From the NCBI GenBank assembly GCA_910575035.1, contig CAJTDL010000001.1, forward strand, positions 264,617-328,616: DNA of 64,000 bases, written 5' to 3'. The DNA is from Lachnospiraceae bacterium. GTDB taxonomy: Bacteria; Bacillota; Clostridia; Lachnospirales; Lachnospiraceae. The notes under the pieces are model-generated. The model worked only from the letters and a program-made list of their open reading frames with translations. It was not told where the DNA came from and did no database searches. How positions within the stretch are numbered: position 1 is the first letter of the stretch; each line of letters starts with the position of its first letter. Below are positions 54,697 to 63,912 of the stretch, piece by piece. The translations under genes and the position numbers were made by a program.

Positions 54697-55977
54697 ATGG
54701 CAAGCATAAGGAAAAGAGGCAAAAGCTACCAGATAACCGTGAGCAACGGCAGGGACATCCACGACAGGCAGATACTTGAGACGGCCACCTGGAAGCCAGA
54801 CCCCAATAAGACAGAGAAGCAGAACCAGAAGGCATTGGAGAGGTTCGCCATGGACTTTGAGGACAGGGTAAAAAGCGGCAAATACTTAAAGGGGGAAAAG
54901 ATGACCTACCAGGAATACTCTGCCCTATGGCTGTCCGAATACGCAGAGAAGCAGATGGAGCGCACTTCCATTGAGCGGTGCGAAAGTTCCCTGGACAATA
55001 TTATACTGCCAGCGATCGGGCATTTAAAGCTGCCAGAGATACAGCCATTGCACCTGACAAGGCTGTATGGCACCCTTATGGAAACTGGCTATACCCAGAA
55101 CGGGAAGCGGAAGCCTTACAGCGCAAAGACGATTAAGCGCATCCACCAGATTATCAGCAGCAGCCTGAACACCGCCGTCTACTGGCAGCTGATAGAGAGC
55201 AACCCATGCCAGCGTGTAAAGCCCCCAAAGGTGGAAAAGCAGGCAGACGTAAAGCACTTTACCTTGGAGCAGACGCAAGCCTTCCTTGGCCAGCTTAACG
55301 CGCCATATACAGTCGCCCATTGGGGAAGGGCGAAAAAGGACGGTTCTGAAAGCAAGAGGCATTATGAGGAAAAGGAAATACCCCTGCAGTTTAAGGTGCT
55401 TTTCCACCTAGCAGTCTTTGGGGGATTCCGGCGCGGGGAGTTGGTTGCCCTTACCTGGGACGACATTGACTTCCAGAGTCATACCGTCACCGTCAATAAA
55501 GCGTCCGCAAGGACAAAGGACGGTATTATCACAAAAGCCCCCAAGACTTTCTCTTCTAACCGAACCGTGACCCTTCCGCCCGACACAATGGGCATACTCC
55601 AAAGACATAAGGCAGAGCAGCAAGAATACCGCCAATCCCTGGGAAGCTACTGGAAGGGCAGCAATTACCTGTTCATCCAGGACGATGGGAGGCAGATGGA
55701 CATATCAACGCCTAACAAGGTATTCCAGAAGGTTATCCGCCTCTATAATGAGACGCATGAGGAAAAGCTGCCGGAAATCACACTGCATGGGCTGCGCCAC
55801 ACGTCTGCCACGCTTCTGATCGCCCAGAATGTGGACGTGAAGACCGTGTCCAGCCGCCTAGGGCATTCCGAAACCTCCACCACCATGGATATTTACGCAC
55901 ATGCCTTGCGGAAAAAGGACGAACAGGCCGCAGAGGCGCTTGGCAACCTTATCAGCCAGAAGAGGAAGCCAGACTAA
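54697..55977 (+). CDS. int: Tyrosine recombinase integrase
   Basis: 426 residues with an arm-binding start (MASIRKRGKSYQITVSNG), a SAM-like core-binding domain (MTYQEYSALWLSEYAEKQ) and the catalytic domain. Catalytic residues are Arg in GGFRRGELVAL, HGLRHTSAT, GH in LGHSETSTT and Tyr in MDIYAHAL. It lies next to attR and points towards it. It integrates the element at the tRNA-Pro 3' end. Confidence 0.95.
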   Translation: MASIRKRGKSYQITVSNGRDIHDRQILETATWKPDPNKTEKQNQKALERFAMDFEDRVKSGKYLKGEKMTYQEYSALWLSEYAEKQMERTSIERCESSLDNIILPAIGHLKLPEIQPLHLTRLYGTLMETGYTQNGKRKPYSAKTIKRIHQIISSSLNTAVYWQLIESNPCQRVKPPKVEKQADVKHFTLEQTQAFLGQLNAPYTVAHWGRAKKDGSESKRHYEEKEIPLQFKVLFHLAVFGGFRRGELVALTWDDIDFQSHTVTVNKASARTKDGIITKAPKTFSSNRTVTLPPDTMGILQRHKAEQQEYRQSLGSYWKGSNYLFIQDDGRQMDISTPNKVFQKVIRLYNETHEEKLPEITLHGLRHTSATLLIAQNVDVKTVSSRLGHSETSTTMDIYAHALRKKDEQAAEALGNLISQKRKPD

Positions 55978-55980
55978 TTT

Positions 55981-56011
55981 TTGACTAACAAAATAGGAAA
56001 ATGTTAGTCAA
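55981..56011. repeat. Probable integrase arm-type sites, right end
   Basis: TTGACTAACA (55981-55990) and its inverse TGTTAGTCAA (56002-56011) match the two direct copies at the left end. They lie about 95 bases inside attR. Confidence 0.75.
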
Positions 56012-56105
56012 ATTCCCATCAGATAATAAATAGTTCATGGAAAAAAGCCTGAAAAAACAAATGGTTTGGGGACTTATGAAAAATCATAAAACACCACTTT
56101 CAAAT

Positions 56106-56149
56106 TTCGGGACGCAGAGGTCGCAGGTTCAAATCCTGTCGCATCGACT
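56106..56149 (+). repeat. attR core
   Basis: Exact 44-bp copy of attL. It contains only the 3' part of the tRNA gene, so no second tRNA is encoded. The DNA up to 56352 is without a gene; GGGGCGGCTCCCAGAG-type hairpin sequence follows. Confidence 0.95.
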
Positions 56150-56352
56150 ACACTTGGATATCAGTGCAGAAGGCGTGCAAATCCTTGGCAGGGGCGGCTC
56201 CCAGAGTTTTCGGTGAAAATCTTTGGGAGTCTCTTTTTTACCTAGTAAAAGAAAACGGCGCTGATTTCGCCCAGTTCTACAAAAAGTTCTACAAAATTCG
56301 TGAGAACAGCCCTGAACATGCTTCAGAGAGTTCCTCCAGGTCATCCGGCATC

Positions 56353-56658
56353 TCATTCATAAGTGGAGCGTTCCAGTTCGCCTTTTTTGCGGCGGAGCCA
56401 GTCTTCCAGATAGCTGCACAGGGTGATGTCTGGATCAATGTATGTATTATACTCATCTGGAACCTGTTCCAGATAGGAACATTTGGCGATGACTTCATTT
56501 TTCAGGCTTTCTGCCTTGCGTTTGTTTCCTTTGGCTGTCATGTGCGTGGACACCATTTTCTGCTTCCATTTGTGCGTTAAGGGGCCTTTATAGCTGAGCT
56601 TGACGTAATAATAGCTCTGGCCGGAAGAATTTTGTTTGGCAATAAGCGTTCCCGTCAT
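56353..56658 (-). pseudogene. Truncated integrase, N-terminal stump of an older element
   Basis: 101 residues starting MTGTLIAKQNSSGQSYYYVK. This is the arm-binding and start of core-binding domain of a tyrosine recombinase (ITLCSYLEDWLRRKK). It stops before any catalytic residue; a full enzyme has about 380-400 residues. It is on the opposite strand to the active integrase and is a remnant of a previous insertion. Confidence 0.75.
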
Positions 56659-56724
56659 ATTATCTTTCCTTTCGATGACGGGCGCACCACAATGGTAATG
56701 TAGCACGCCCGATGCAAATTGTCA

Positions 56725-56900
56725 ATTTGCGCTTACAAATGCAATCACATCCTGCTTGCGGATGCGGTAGGCACGCCCGGTGTGTTTTGCGGAAGTTCTC
56801 TGGATTGCACAAGCGAATAGGCTGTGTGTTTGGAGATGTGCAGCATGTTGCACAAATCCTTGATGTTGACAATGTCTGAAAAGTTTATGACCGTTTGTTC
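56725..56900 (-). pseudogene. Frameshifted excisionase
   Basis: The frame gives VNIKDLCNMLHISKHTAYSLVQ then shifts. The expected ending GRAYRIRKQDVIAFVSAN is found in another frame directly after a short deletion. The 5' end merges with the neighbouring pseudogene at about 56895. It is the excisionase partner of the integrase stump. Confidence 0.75.
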
Positions 56901-57580
56901 TCTAATGCAGATAAGAAAACTAAATCGGATATCCAGAAAAATATGAACAAAGAATGGAACGGAGCTTGTCATGGTATTGCCATTTCGATGGCGATTGCCA
57001 GTCAAGACATCAATCTTTGCCAATATACACCTAAAGGAAAAGCCACTGAAGAATATAATAGACCAGGTTATTTCGGCAGTTTATTTGGGAAAAAGGATGA
57101 GTTGCATAGTATTCTGGATGCTCTAGTTGAGGAAGGAAAAAAGTCAGAAGGAACAAAAGCCCTTCCTATTTTCTTTTATGAAGGTGTATGATGTTGATGT
57201 GTTGGGAGAAAACTCAAACTCTGATATCAGATTCTATGTTGATTCCTACGAATCTTTATCTATGACAGAATTTGATGAAGAAATAGAACTGACCGCTGTT
57301 ATTGGTGAGAAATATTATTCTGTAAAGAATGAAGGCGGCAATACTGTTACTGTTGGTTCTGGTCAAATTGATATTACTGGAAGCAAATATGTTTTTGATA
57401 TATATTTCAGACGCTGTTTCTAATGCAGATATGATGTCTGTTTCTACAGAGGCTACAGGTAATGTTACTGTTGCTGCTCAAGATGGAGCCCTTTTGGCAG
57501 AACCTGAAAAGCTTATTAACAATACCATTATTACTTCATTTGAAGATAACGATACCAACACGGATATCGGCTGGTTGTGA
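56895..57580 (+). pseudogene. Broken secreted protein with papain-like motif
   Basis: Three overlapping frames (56895-57191, from about 57180, from about 57395) join into one protein through two frameshifts. The first contains NGACHGIAISMAIASQ, resembling the active-site Cys region of papain-fold peptidases. The last ends in FEDNDTNTDIGWL. The 5' end is missing at the excisionase junction, so a signal peptide cannot be seen. Confidence 0.65.
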
Positions 57581-57881
57581 AAGATAATCATGTCCAGGCA
57601 GAACATGATAAAAGGTACAGCAGCCAAGACGGGGGAAAGTGCAGCAGTTAGCAGATGGGCTAACAGACTTGATCCATTTTGCAGACCAGCAATGCATTGC
57701 AGAAGTAATTTGGGAGGGATATGTGCCGATGCTTTTAAGCCTCCTTCTGGAATTGGGAATCGATACAAGCAGGGAAATGCAATCAAAATCGCCAGATATC
57801 TTTCAAAGGCTATCTGGCGAATTTTAAAGGCTAAGGTTTTATTTAGGGGTGTGGATTACACCGACTGCATAATTTCAGATT
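57581..57881. other. Gene-free stretch with agrC terminator
   Basis: No supported gene. One plus frame (57639-57827) has LADGLTDLIHFADQQCIAEV and could be a gene fragment, but it has no ribosome binding site. Confidence 0.4.
57790..57819 (-). terminator. Terminator of the agrCA operon
   Basis: CGCCAGATA and TATCTGGCG form a perfect 9-bp stem; on the minus strand ATTTTGATT follows. It lies about 65 bases after the kinase stop. Confidence 0.7.
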
Positions 57882-59222
57882 CTAATCCTTCCCACTCCAC
57901 ATCAAGGCCACAATCGCATGAAAAGTCAATGTCTCCTCGTCATAGTACAGCTTCATATGGCCCTGGTATTTATCCACAACCCTGCGGACGCTCTTAAGGC
58001 CAAGGCCGTGGAACTGCTTGCCTGTCTTTGTGGTGGCCAGCTTGCCGCCTGTCTTTGGAAATGGGTTTTTGGGACAGGAATTGATTACTGTGACCAGCAT
58101 AAGGTGGGACTTCTCCTGTTTCGATGTGCTGATTTCAATATAAGGCTCTGCTATTTTGGGCATTTTCGCCGTGGCCTCATACGCATTGTCCAATAAATTG
58201 CAAAAAAGAGCCGTAACATACTGATCCTCCATAAACTCTGTTGTTTTGCTGCGTATATCAGCATAGAATCCAATCCCCTGTTTTGCACATTCCTGCTGAT
58301 AACGGCACAGGATCGCATTCAGAAGCTCATGGCTGCACAGGAACACTGACTCCCTTAAGCTTGGGGAGGCTAAAAGCTGCTGGACATAAGCCTCCACCTT
58401 ATCATTCTTTGCCTGGCCATTCAGCATGGCAATCGACTGCAGGTGCTTCTTCATATCGTGGATCAGGATACCCTGGCTCTCATTCTGTTGGCGCAGCATT
58501 CTATAATACTCTGCTGATTGGGATTCCTTTTGGAGCAAAATCTGCATTTCCGTAAGCTCTGCATTTTTCCTCTGGTTGTACTGATTAATCTCAAATACCA
58601 TCAAGTTTACTGCCAATAAAAGGAACGCACTTAGGCTCACCATTCCATTCAAAGATGGAGAAAGGGGAAATGCATCACTGATCTTAAAAAAAGTAATCAT
58701 AACAATTCCAGAAGCTATTGGTGTAAACACCAGCAGAAGCGTAAATTTATCCTGCTGTTCGTTATAATTTTTCCATCCTTTTAAAAAATGGATCAGCAAA
58801 TAGGAAATAACCAAAAAGGTAACTTTACTTAAAATGGCAAACAAGAAGAGATACGAAAAGTCTTCTGTCCTTGTATAAAAGGATGGGGCATAACATTCAA
58901 TGATATAATAAGGAACCAATTCACATGCCCCCATAATGACTACCAAAATACTCGCATGGAAACATGCAAAATACCATTTTATATAATATTGGGAAAACAG
59001 AAAAATAAAATTTGCCAAAAAATACAGTAACGTATTCAACAATTTCAAATGAAGCTGTGTTGCTGCAAATAACCCCAAATACAAAGGGAAGATCATGGCA
59101 AGCCTTCTCCATGCCTGGCTCTTTGGCTCAAAAAAGGCAGAGGCATATTTCCAAAGCACAATTCCTTCTATCCAAAAACTAAAGATATAGCAGCCTATTA
59201 ATTCATATCCCATTTCTATCAC
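57882..59222 (-). CDS. AgrC-like GHKL sensor histidine kinase
   Basis: 446 residues from GTG 59222, overlapping the response-regulator stop by 4 bases (GTGA). Six or so membrane helices occupy about 1-215. The phospho-acceptor region is GILIHDMKKHLQSI. The N box is CNLLDNAYEAT. The G box FHGLGLKSVRRVVDKYQG is typical of GHKL kinases such as AgrC. It would sense a cyclic peptide made by AgrB; no AgrD gene was found. Confidence 0.88.
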   Translation of the reverse strand: MIEMGYELIGCYIFSFWIEGIVLWKYASAFFEPKSQAWRRLAMIFPLYLGLFAATQLHLKLLNTLLYFLANFIFLFSQYYIKWYFACFHASILVVIMGACELVPYYIIECYAPSFYTRTEDFSYLFLFAILSKVTFLVISYLLIHFLKGWKNYNEQQDKFTLLLVFTPIASGIVMITFFKISDAFPLSPSLNGMVSLSAFLLLAVNLMVFEINQYNQRKNAELTEMQILLQKESQSAEYYRMLRQQNESQGILIHDMKKHLQSIAMLNGQAKNDKVEAYVQQLLASPSLRESVFLCSHELLNAILCRYQQECAKQGIGFYADIRSKTTEFMEDQYVTALFCNLLDNAYEATAKMPKIAEPYIEISTSKQEKSHLMLVTVINSCPKNPFPKTGGKLATTKTGKQFHGLGLKSVRRVVDKYQGHMKLYYDEETLTFHAIVALMWSGKD

Positions 59223-59926
59223 CGTATGCTTTCCATATAGAGCAGATAAGCCTCCTTAAATGCATGGTATCTCCTTTTTGTCAAATAAGCCCGAAATTGG
59301 CCATCTGCCAGATAGACAAGGGAATGGTCAAAACTTACCACATGCTCCATATTGACAATAAAGCTGCGGTGTGTCTGGAAAAAGCACCTTAGGGATAACT
59401 GGCCTATCCAATACTGTATCGTGTGAGTAGATTCAAAATCCTGCATAAGGGTATGCACAATTACTTTTTTCCCTTGAGCCTCTACCATTATGATGGAAGA
59501 TATCGGCAATGTGCATACCCCCTGTTTTGTCTCAATCGGAATCTTTTTATCACTGGAATAATACAGCGTAAGGGCTTCCTTCATATTACGGAAAAAACGC
59601 TGCTTATCCAACGGCTTGGATAAGTAGCGGAATACATTGAAACGCATGGCGTCATCTAAATACTCTAAATATGCCGTCACCACAAAAATAATAATCTTAT
59701 GGTTTGCCTTTTTCAGCTCATTTCCTACACAAACACCGCTCATTCCTGGCATTTCTATATCCAAAAAAACAATGTCTTTCTCCCCCGGATCCCTTAACAG
59801 TGATTCCCCATCTGAAAAAAGGGCGATTTCCGGGCATGCTATGCTGTTATGCTTAAAATAACTTTTTATGTATTCCTGGACTTTCTCCCGCATTAAAGAA
59901 TCGTCGTCACAGATTAAAATCCTCAT
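59219..59926 (-). CDS. LytTR response regulator (AgrA/ComE type)
   Basis: 235 residues. The receiver has ILICDDDSLM, the phospho-acceptor Asp in DIVFLDIEMPGMSG, and YLSKPLDKQRF. The C-terminal LytTR domain contains ISSIIMVEAQGKKVIVHT and FFQTHRSFIVNMEHVVSF. AGGAGA precedes the ATG. First gene of the operon with the kinase; an extended -10 promoter lies upstream. Confidence 0.92.
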   Translation of the reverse strand: MRILICDDDSLMREKVQEYIKSYFKHNSIACPEIALFSDGESLLRDPGEKDIVFLDIEMPGMSGVCVGNELKKANHKIIIFVVTAYLEYLDDAMRFNVFRYLSKPLDKQRFFRNMKEALTLYYSSDKKIPIETKQGVCTLPISSIIMVEAQGKKVIVHTLMQDFESTHTIQYWIGQLSLRCFFQTHRSFIVNMEHVVSFDHSLVYLADGQFRAYLTKRRYHAFKEAYLLYMESIR

Positions 59927-59974
59927 TCTTATTTTTCTCCTATATTCCTAGTAAAATGACAGAATGCTTTTTAG

Positions 59975-59983
59975 ATTATACCA
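59975..59983 (-). promoter_or_regulatory. Extended -10 promoter of the agrA-like gene
   Basis: TGGTATAAT on the minus strand (59983-59975), about 50 bases before the start. The -35 region is poor, as is common for extended -10 promoters. The rest of 59927-60251 holds no supported gene. Confidence 0.55.
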
Positions 59984-60251
59984 TAAGCTGTGAGAAAAAA
60001 ATAGTAAGCCTGCATAAAAAGATAATTTTCGCATAATTATGGGAAAATATTCCCTTTTTATATATCCCGTAACCCCTCCTTGCATCGTTGGCTGAAAAAC
60101 TCTAAAGAAACATACGGTTGTCCCCCTGTTTGCTATCCTGATTCCTTTTTACCAAAAGTTCTATAAAGTCTCTGGCAAACTCCGCATCCTGTACTTTTTT
60201 ATACCAGCCCAAAGCCCCAAAAGAGTTATCGCGATTCAGGAGACAGAAATA

Positions 60252-60830
60252 ATGGAAAAGTTCGCTGGCACAGTGGCAGGCTGGATGGTAAGCTGCGGTG
60301 TGATAACTCATGATGACAGAGAATTATATATTTATGCCATCCATAGCTTCCTGCTGTCCTTCGCCCCATTACTGTTAGCCTTAGAGCTGGATCTTGGGAT
60401 GGGATGCTTTTGCCAGAGTATTCTGGTAACCATGCCATTTTTGGCAATCCGAAAATTCAGTGGAGGATACCACACTCGGCATTCCTGGTCATGCTTATTA
60501 GAGCCATGACTGCTGTTGTCACTGTGCATAAGGCTGTCCCTGCATATCCAGCAGGGGGCATTCCTCACGCTCGCAACTGTCGCAGCATCGGCCAGCCTGG
60601 CCAGCTTCAGCTCGATTGACAATGAGAACAGGGCATTGAGCCAACAGGAGCACCGCCTTTACAAAAAGATAACCGCTTTTTTTGTGGTTATCTTTTTGTC
60701 CTTAAACGTGCTGTGCCTTTTATTTCATTTTGATACATATTCTGTCTGCATCTCCATTGGCATTGTGCTGACGGCAGCCATACAGTTTACATGTATTTTG
60801 AAAAAACTTATCAAAAGCAAACAGAACTAA
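60252..60830 (+). pseudogene. agrB: AgrB-like peptide-processing membrane protease, interrupted by TGA
   Basis: The frame runs from ATG 60252 (AGGAG upstream) with MEKFAGTVAGWMVSCGVITH, then IRKFSGGYHTRHSW. This holds the AgrB catalytic His; the catalytic Cys is probably in SWSCLLEP. At 60507-60509 an in-frame TGA interrupts it; the same frame continues to 60830 with SSIDNENRALSQQEHRLYKK, a typical AgrB feature, and two more helices. AgrB cleaves and cyclises the signal peptide precursor. The fault would abolish signal export unless read through. Diverges from the kinase/regulator operon. Confidence 0.85.
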
Positions 60831-61203
60831 ACAAATAAGGCTAAAAAATGTCGTTTCATTCCAAAAGGGTTGAAATCACGGAAAAAATATGAATAATAAA
60901 ATTTATCATTGATTTTAAGCAAAACATGAAAGGAGGGCATGGCTATGTATTGGAGGCCTGGATAATAATAACACACATATAAAACACAAAATAGATAAAA
61001 TTTTGGGAATCCAAAAAAGTTTTACAACCTTAGAAATTAAATGTATCTATTGATTAGAATGTCAAGAGTCAATTTTTTAATATCCACTAATGTGATAGAA
61101 TTAAGAGAAAGAAGGTGGTTGAAAAGTGAAATTGTAAAGATTAGACTATAGTTAAAGAAGGCTACGTAATTTTGCAAAAAATATTTTTTTGGAGGAAAAC
61201 GAA
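60831..61203. other. AT-rich gap where agrD would be expected
   Basis: No AgrD-like precursor was found. A tiny frame MYWRPG (60945-60965) has AGGAGGG 8 bases upstream and ends in three consecutive TAA codons. AT content is well above that of the core region. Confidence 0.4.
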
Positions 61204-61707
61204 ATGAAGAGAGAAAGATTGATTAAAAGAATTATTACATTTGCACTGGTTATGATTATGTGTTGTGGGGCTGGCACAAGTGTTATGGCAGCAGAGAAAG
61301 GCAATTCATTGCCAGATGGATGGACTAGTTTAGGATTGTCAGCGGAACAGCTTAATCAACTAAATAGCCAAATTCAACCTAGAGAGCCGGCACCGGGACT
61401 TTCATCCATTCAAATTACAAATTTAACTGTGGATGAAAAAAATGAAATACATATTGAAGTAAAAGTAATGGGTACAGCCAGGAGTGTACTTTGTTGGTGT
61501 AACAACACGCAATGTAATGAAAATTATAATGAGACGGTGAACATTGTTAGTGGGAATAGGGTTATTGGAGAATACAGATATTTTCATACAGGAATATATT
61601 ATTCAGAAGCAGTATCAGGAAGGACTATCCATGCTCGGGCGCAGGCTCTTAACGCAATGCAGCCTTGGAATACATTATCAACAACAAGATATTTTACAAT
61701 ACCATAG
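61204..61707 (+). CDS. Secreted protein of unknown function
   Basis: 167 residues from ATG 61204 (GGAGGAAAAC upstream). A signal peptide ends near SVMA-AEKGN. The mature part contains LPDGWTSLGLSAEQLNQLNS and a beta-rich region with a CWCNNTQC cluster. No family is recognised. AT-rich codon use unlike the core suggests acquisition with the agr locus. Confidence 0.7.
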   Translation: MKRERLIKRIITFALVMIMCCGAGTSVMAAEKGNSLPDGWTSLGLSAEQLNQLNSQIQPREPAPGLSSIQITNLTVDEKNEIHIEVKVMGTARSVLCWCNNTQCNENYNETVNIVSGNRVIGEYRYFHTGIYYSEAVSGRTIHARAQALNAMQPWNTLSTTRYFTIP

Positions 61708-61779
61708 CTTTTGAATTTCACTCCCTGCAAATCATCAAATATTTGTAGGGAGTGAGAAATGAATCGGAGGAATATATAA

Positions 61780-62406
61780 ATGCAAATTAATAATATAACT
61801 AGTTCACATACCTATTATCAATCAAAAAAGATAGCAGCACAAGTATCTGATGTTTATTCAAATGAATTTTCAGATGCAGTAACAAAAAATAAAGAAGGAG
61901 AGGGCAAAGGCGAATTTTTAGGTTTCACAATGCTCCCAGAGGAAGGAAAATCCGTAGTTTATGGAATGAGGGCTATGCTTTCGGAAGGGTCAGCTCCGAA
62001 TAAACCAATTGTTCAAGTGATATCTAATTTAGATGGAAAAAAAGAAGTTTTTGATGTGGATATTAGTAAGATAGACCCACAAAATGCATCAAGAATTGAA
62101 ATGTTTGCGTTATGCAGTTACGAGGATAAATATGGAACCGGTACAGGCAGTACATTCGGTTCCTTTCAAACATTTAGAATCTATGAGGAAACTGCAAAAC
62201 AAAATGGCTGTATAAAACAAATAGATGAGGGAGTGTCTGCGTGGGAACAATTTAGAAATGAGAAAGTAAATTGGGTATCAACTTGTGAATCTGTTTTGGA
62301 TATTTTGCAGACATTTAAAGATCCAAAAGTCATGGATTTATTCTCGAAAGGAAATAAACTTATAAATATTTTTTCAAAATATACAGATTCAGCAGGAGCA
62401 AATTAG
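61780..62406 (+). CDS. Protein of unknown function without signal peptide
   Basis: 208 residues (MQINNITSSHTYYQSKKIAA...). CGGAGGA precedes the ATG. KGEFLGFTMLPEEGKSVVYGMRAMLS and DGKKEVFDVDISKIDPQNAS lie in the middle. The start resembles a group of Firmicutes proteins beginning with a short MxINN...Y(Y/N) segment, but I cannot name a family. AT-rich like its neighbour. Confidence 0.7.
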   Translation: MQINNITSSHTYYQSKKIAAQVSDVYSNEFSDAVTKNKEGEGKGEFLGFTMLPEEGKSVVYGMRAMLSEGSAPNKPIVQVISNLDGKKEVFDVDISKIDPQNASRIEMFALCSYEDKYGTGTGSTFGSFQTFRIYEETAKQNGCIKQIDEGVSAWEQFRNEKVNWVSTCESVLDILQTFKDPKVMDLFSKGNKLINIFSKYTDSAGAN

Positions 62407-63066
62407 AGTAAATTAATTTTAAAACTTGGACCTGATAAGGAAAGTTATGAGATTCGGATTGATAGATGAATCTTAAAATGAAGCATTCTGATTGGGAAAT
62501 TAACATTGGGTGTGAATCAATGTCAGTTAGTTAAGAACTTTGAATATTGAACAGACAGCCTGAATATAGGGATAAAGCATCATTCGGGAATTCAGGCTGA
62601 CCGTTTATAAAATCAGTATCCACATTTCACATTTTGTGTTATAATTCTTTCCCTGGAGGACTTTGATCTTTCTACAAAAGAAGGCTTTTTAAGGGATTTT
62701 GATGCATTAGAAAAAGCTGTCATGGCAGCAAGGAATCAGAGATTGGGGAAGAAATTACGGAAGAAGTCCTTGGCTCTGCTTCTAAAAAACACAGCGTGTC
62801 CAAGGGTGCGAAAGGGAAACAGTGGAAATAATTAGCCATTTTCAACACCGCAATGGCCATGATGCCATAAAATTGCGCACCCTTGTTGACTGTATGAACC
62901 GTATCGGCTGCAAAATATCCCGGGTGCTGGGGGAGGCTTCGGTTCTTTCTGAACTTTGGGTATTGTTAGAAAAGGCAGATGTAAAAATATCTGCTTTTTC
63001 TTTTATCCTCTTTATTCTCATTTTTGGGTATTTATGGTAAAGTTAAGATAAAAAACACGAAAGAAG
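62407..63066. other. Gap with a terminator-like hairpin and transposase-like debris
   Basis: CAGCCTGAAT...ATTCAGGCTG (62556-62599) forms a terminator-like stem. Then 62655-62830 encodes DFDLSTKEGFLRDFDALEK followed by a frameshift, and 62822-63040 has further broken frame. It looks like a decayed gene, possibly a transposase. Confidence 0.4.
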
Positions 63067-63912
63067 ATGATCAGATTGAAATATTTCCCAACACAGGATT
63101 ACTCATTTCTATTAGATGAAAATCATTATGTTTATGGCCATATCGAAACAGAGGACAGCTTACATATCTACATTAAATCAAAAGAACATAGCTGTGCCTG
63201 CCCTGTCTGTGGAAAAATGAGCAGCACACCCCACGCCACTTACAAAAGAAAGTTTCAAGACACACCTATCCACTGTAAACAGACCTTTTTACATGCAAAT
63301 GTGTATAAATATGACTGTGAAAATCCAGAGTGTGACTGTAAAGTTTTTATGGAAGACCTCCCTTTTGCAAAACCTTCACAAGTGCGCACGGATGCATTAA
63401 ATACCCTGATTCTTGCCACATCCATGTTCCTTAGTAATGAAGGGGCGGGTAAAGTGCTGTCGCTGCTCGGTGTCCAGGTCAGCAACGACACGATACAGCG
63501 GCTGTATGACCGGATTGAATTTATAGGTGATCCGGATGTGGAAGAGATTGGCATTGATGATGCCGCTATCCGAAAGGGGCAGACATATGCGACCGCCATT
63601 TATGATTTACGGGACCATCATTTGATTGCCCTGCTTGGCGGGCGTGATGGAGGGCCATTAAAAGAATGGCTGAAATCACATAATAAAGTACGGCTTGTTG
63701 CAAGGGACAGGGCAAGCGCATATGCTTCTGCGATCAGCGAGGTGCTCCCTGGCTGTGTCCAGGTGGCAGACCGTTTCCATTTGCTGCAGAACCTTCTTGG
63801 ATATATGAAGGATATTTTCAAGGAAGAGATGCCGCCCCAAATATATATTCAAGATGGGAATATATCGGAAAAGGCTCCAGAAAAAATATTAAAACTCAAA
63901 CTTCGCACATAA
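63067..63912 (+). pseudogene. ISL3-family transposase, C-terminally truncated
   Basis: 281 residues; full ISL3 transposases have about 400-550. The N-terminal zinc finger is CACPVCGKMSSTPHATYKRK. The DDE core includes IGIDDAAIRKGQTYATAIYD and LVARDRASAYASAISEVLPG. It stops at LKLKLRT, where intact copies would continue. The sequence beyond (63913-64000) does not read as transposase and may belong to another insertion. Confidence 0.8.

Larger units (their letters stand above)
41164..56149. mobile_element. 15-kb integrated phage-related element in tRNA-Pro (prophage remnant or satellite)
   Basis: Bounded by 44-bp perfect direct repeats derived from the tRNA 3' end, with the integrase gene next to the right end. 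The minus-strand operon runs XRE regulator, unknown, excisionase-like, unknown, RepA-like ATPase, small proteins, ImmA-like peptidase, small membrane proteins, small and large terminase, four structural or unknown genes and a tape measure. A repressor, a YafQ-type module, a holin-like toxin and the integrase lie on the plus strand. No portal, capsid, head protease, tail fibre, holin-endolysin or primase gene was found. Confidence 0.92.

Noticed and set aside
56106..56149. Second tRNA-Pro
   Set aside because: Only the 3' 42 bases are present; no D arm or 5' acceptor strand, so it is the attR copy.
60102..60311. 69-codon minus frame upstream of agrA-like gene
   Set aside because: Overlaps the agrB start on the other strand and has no ribosome binding site or known family.
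62822..63040. 72-codon frame ahead of the ISL3 gene
   Set aside because: Frame begins inside decayed sequence, has no ribosome binding site and matches no family I know.
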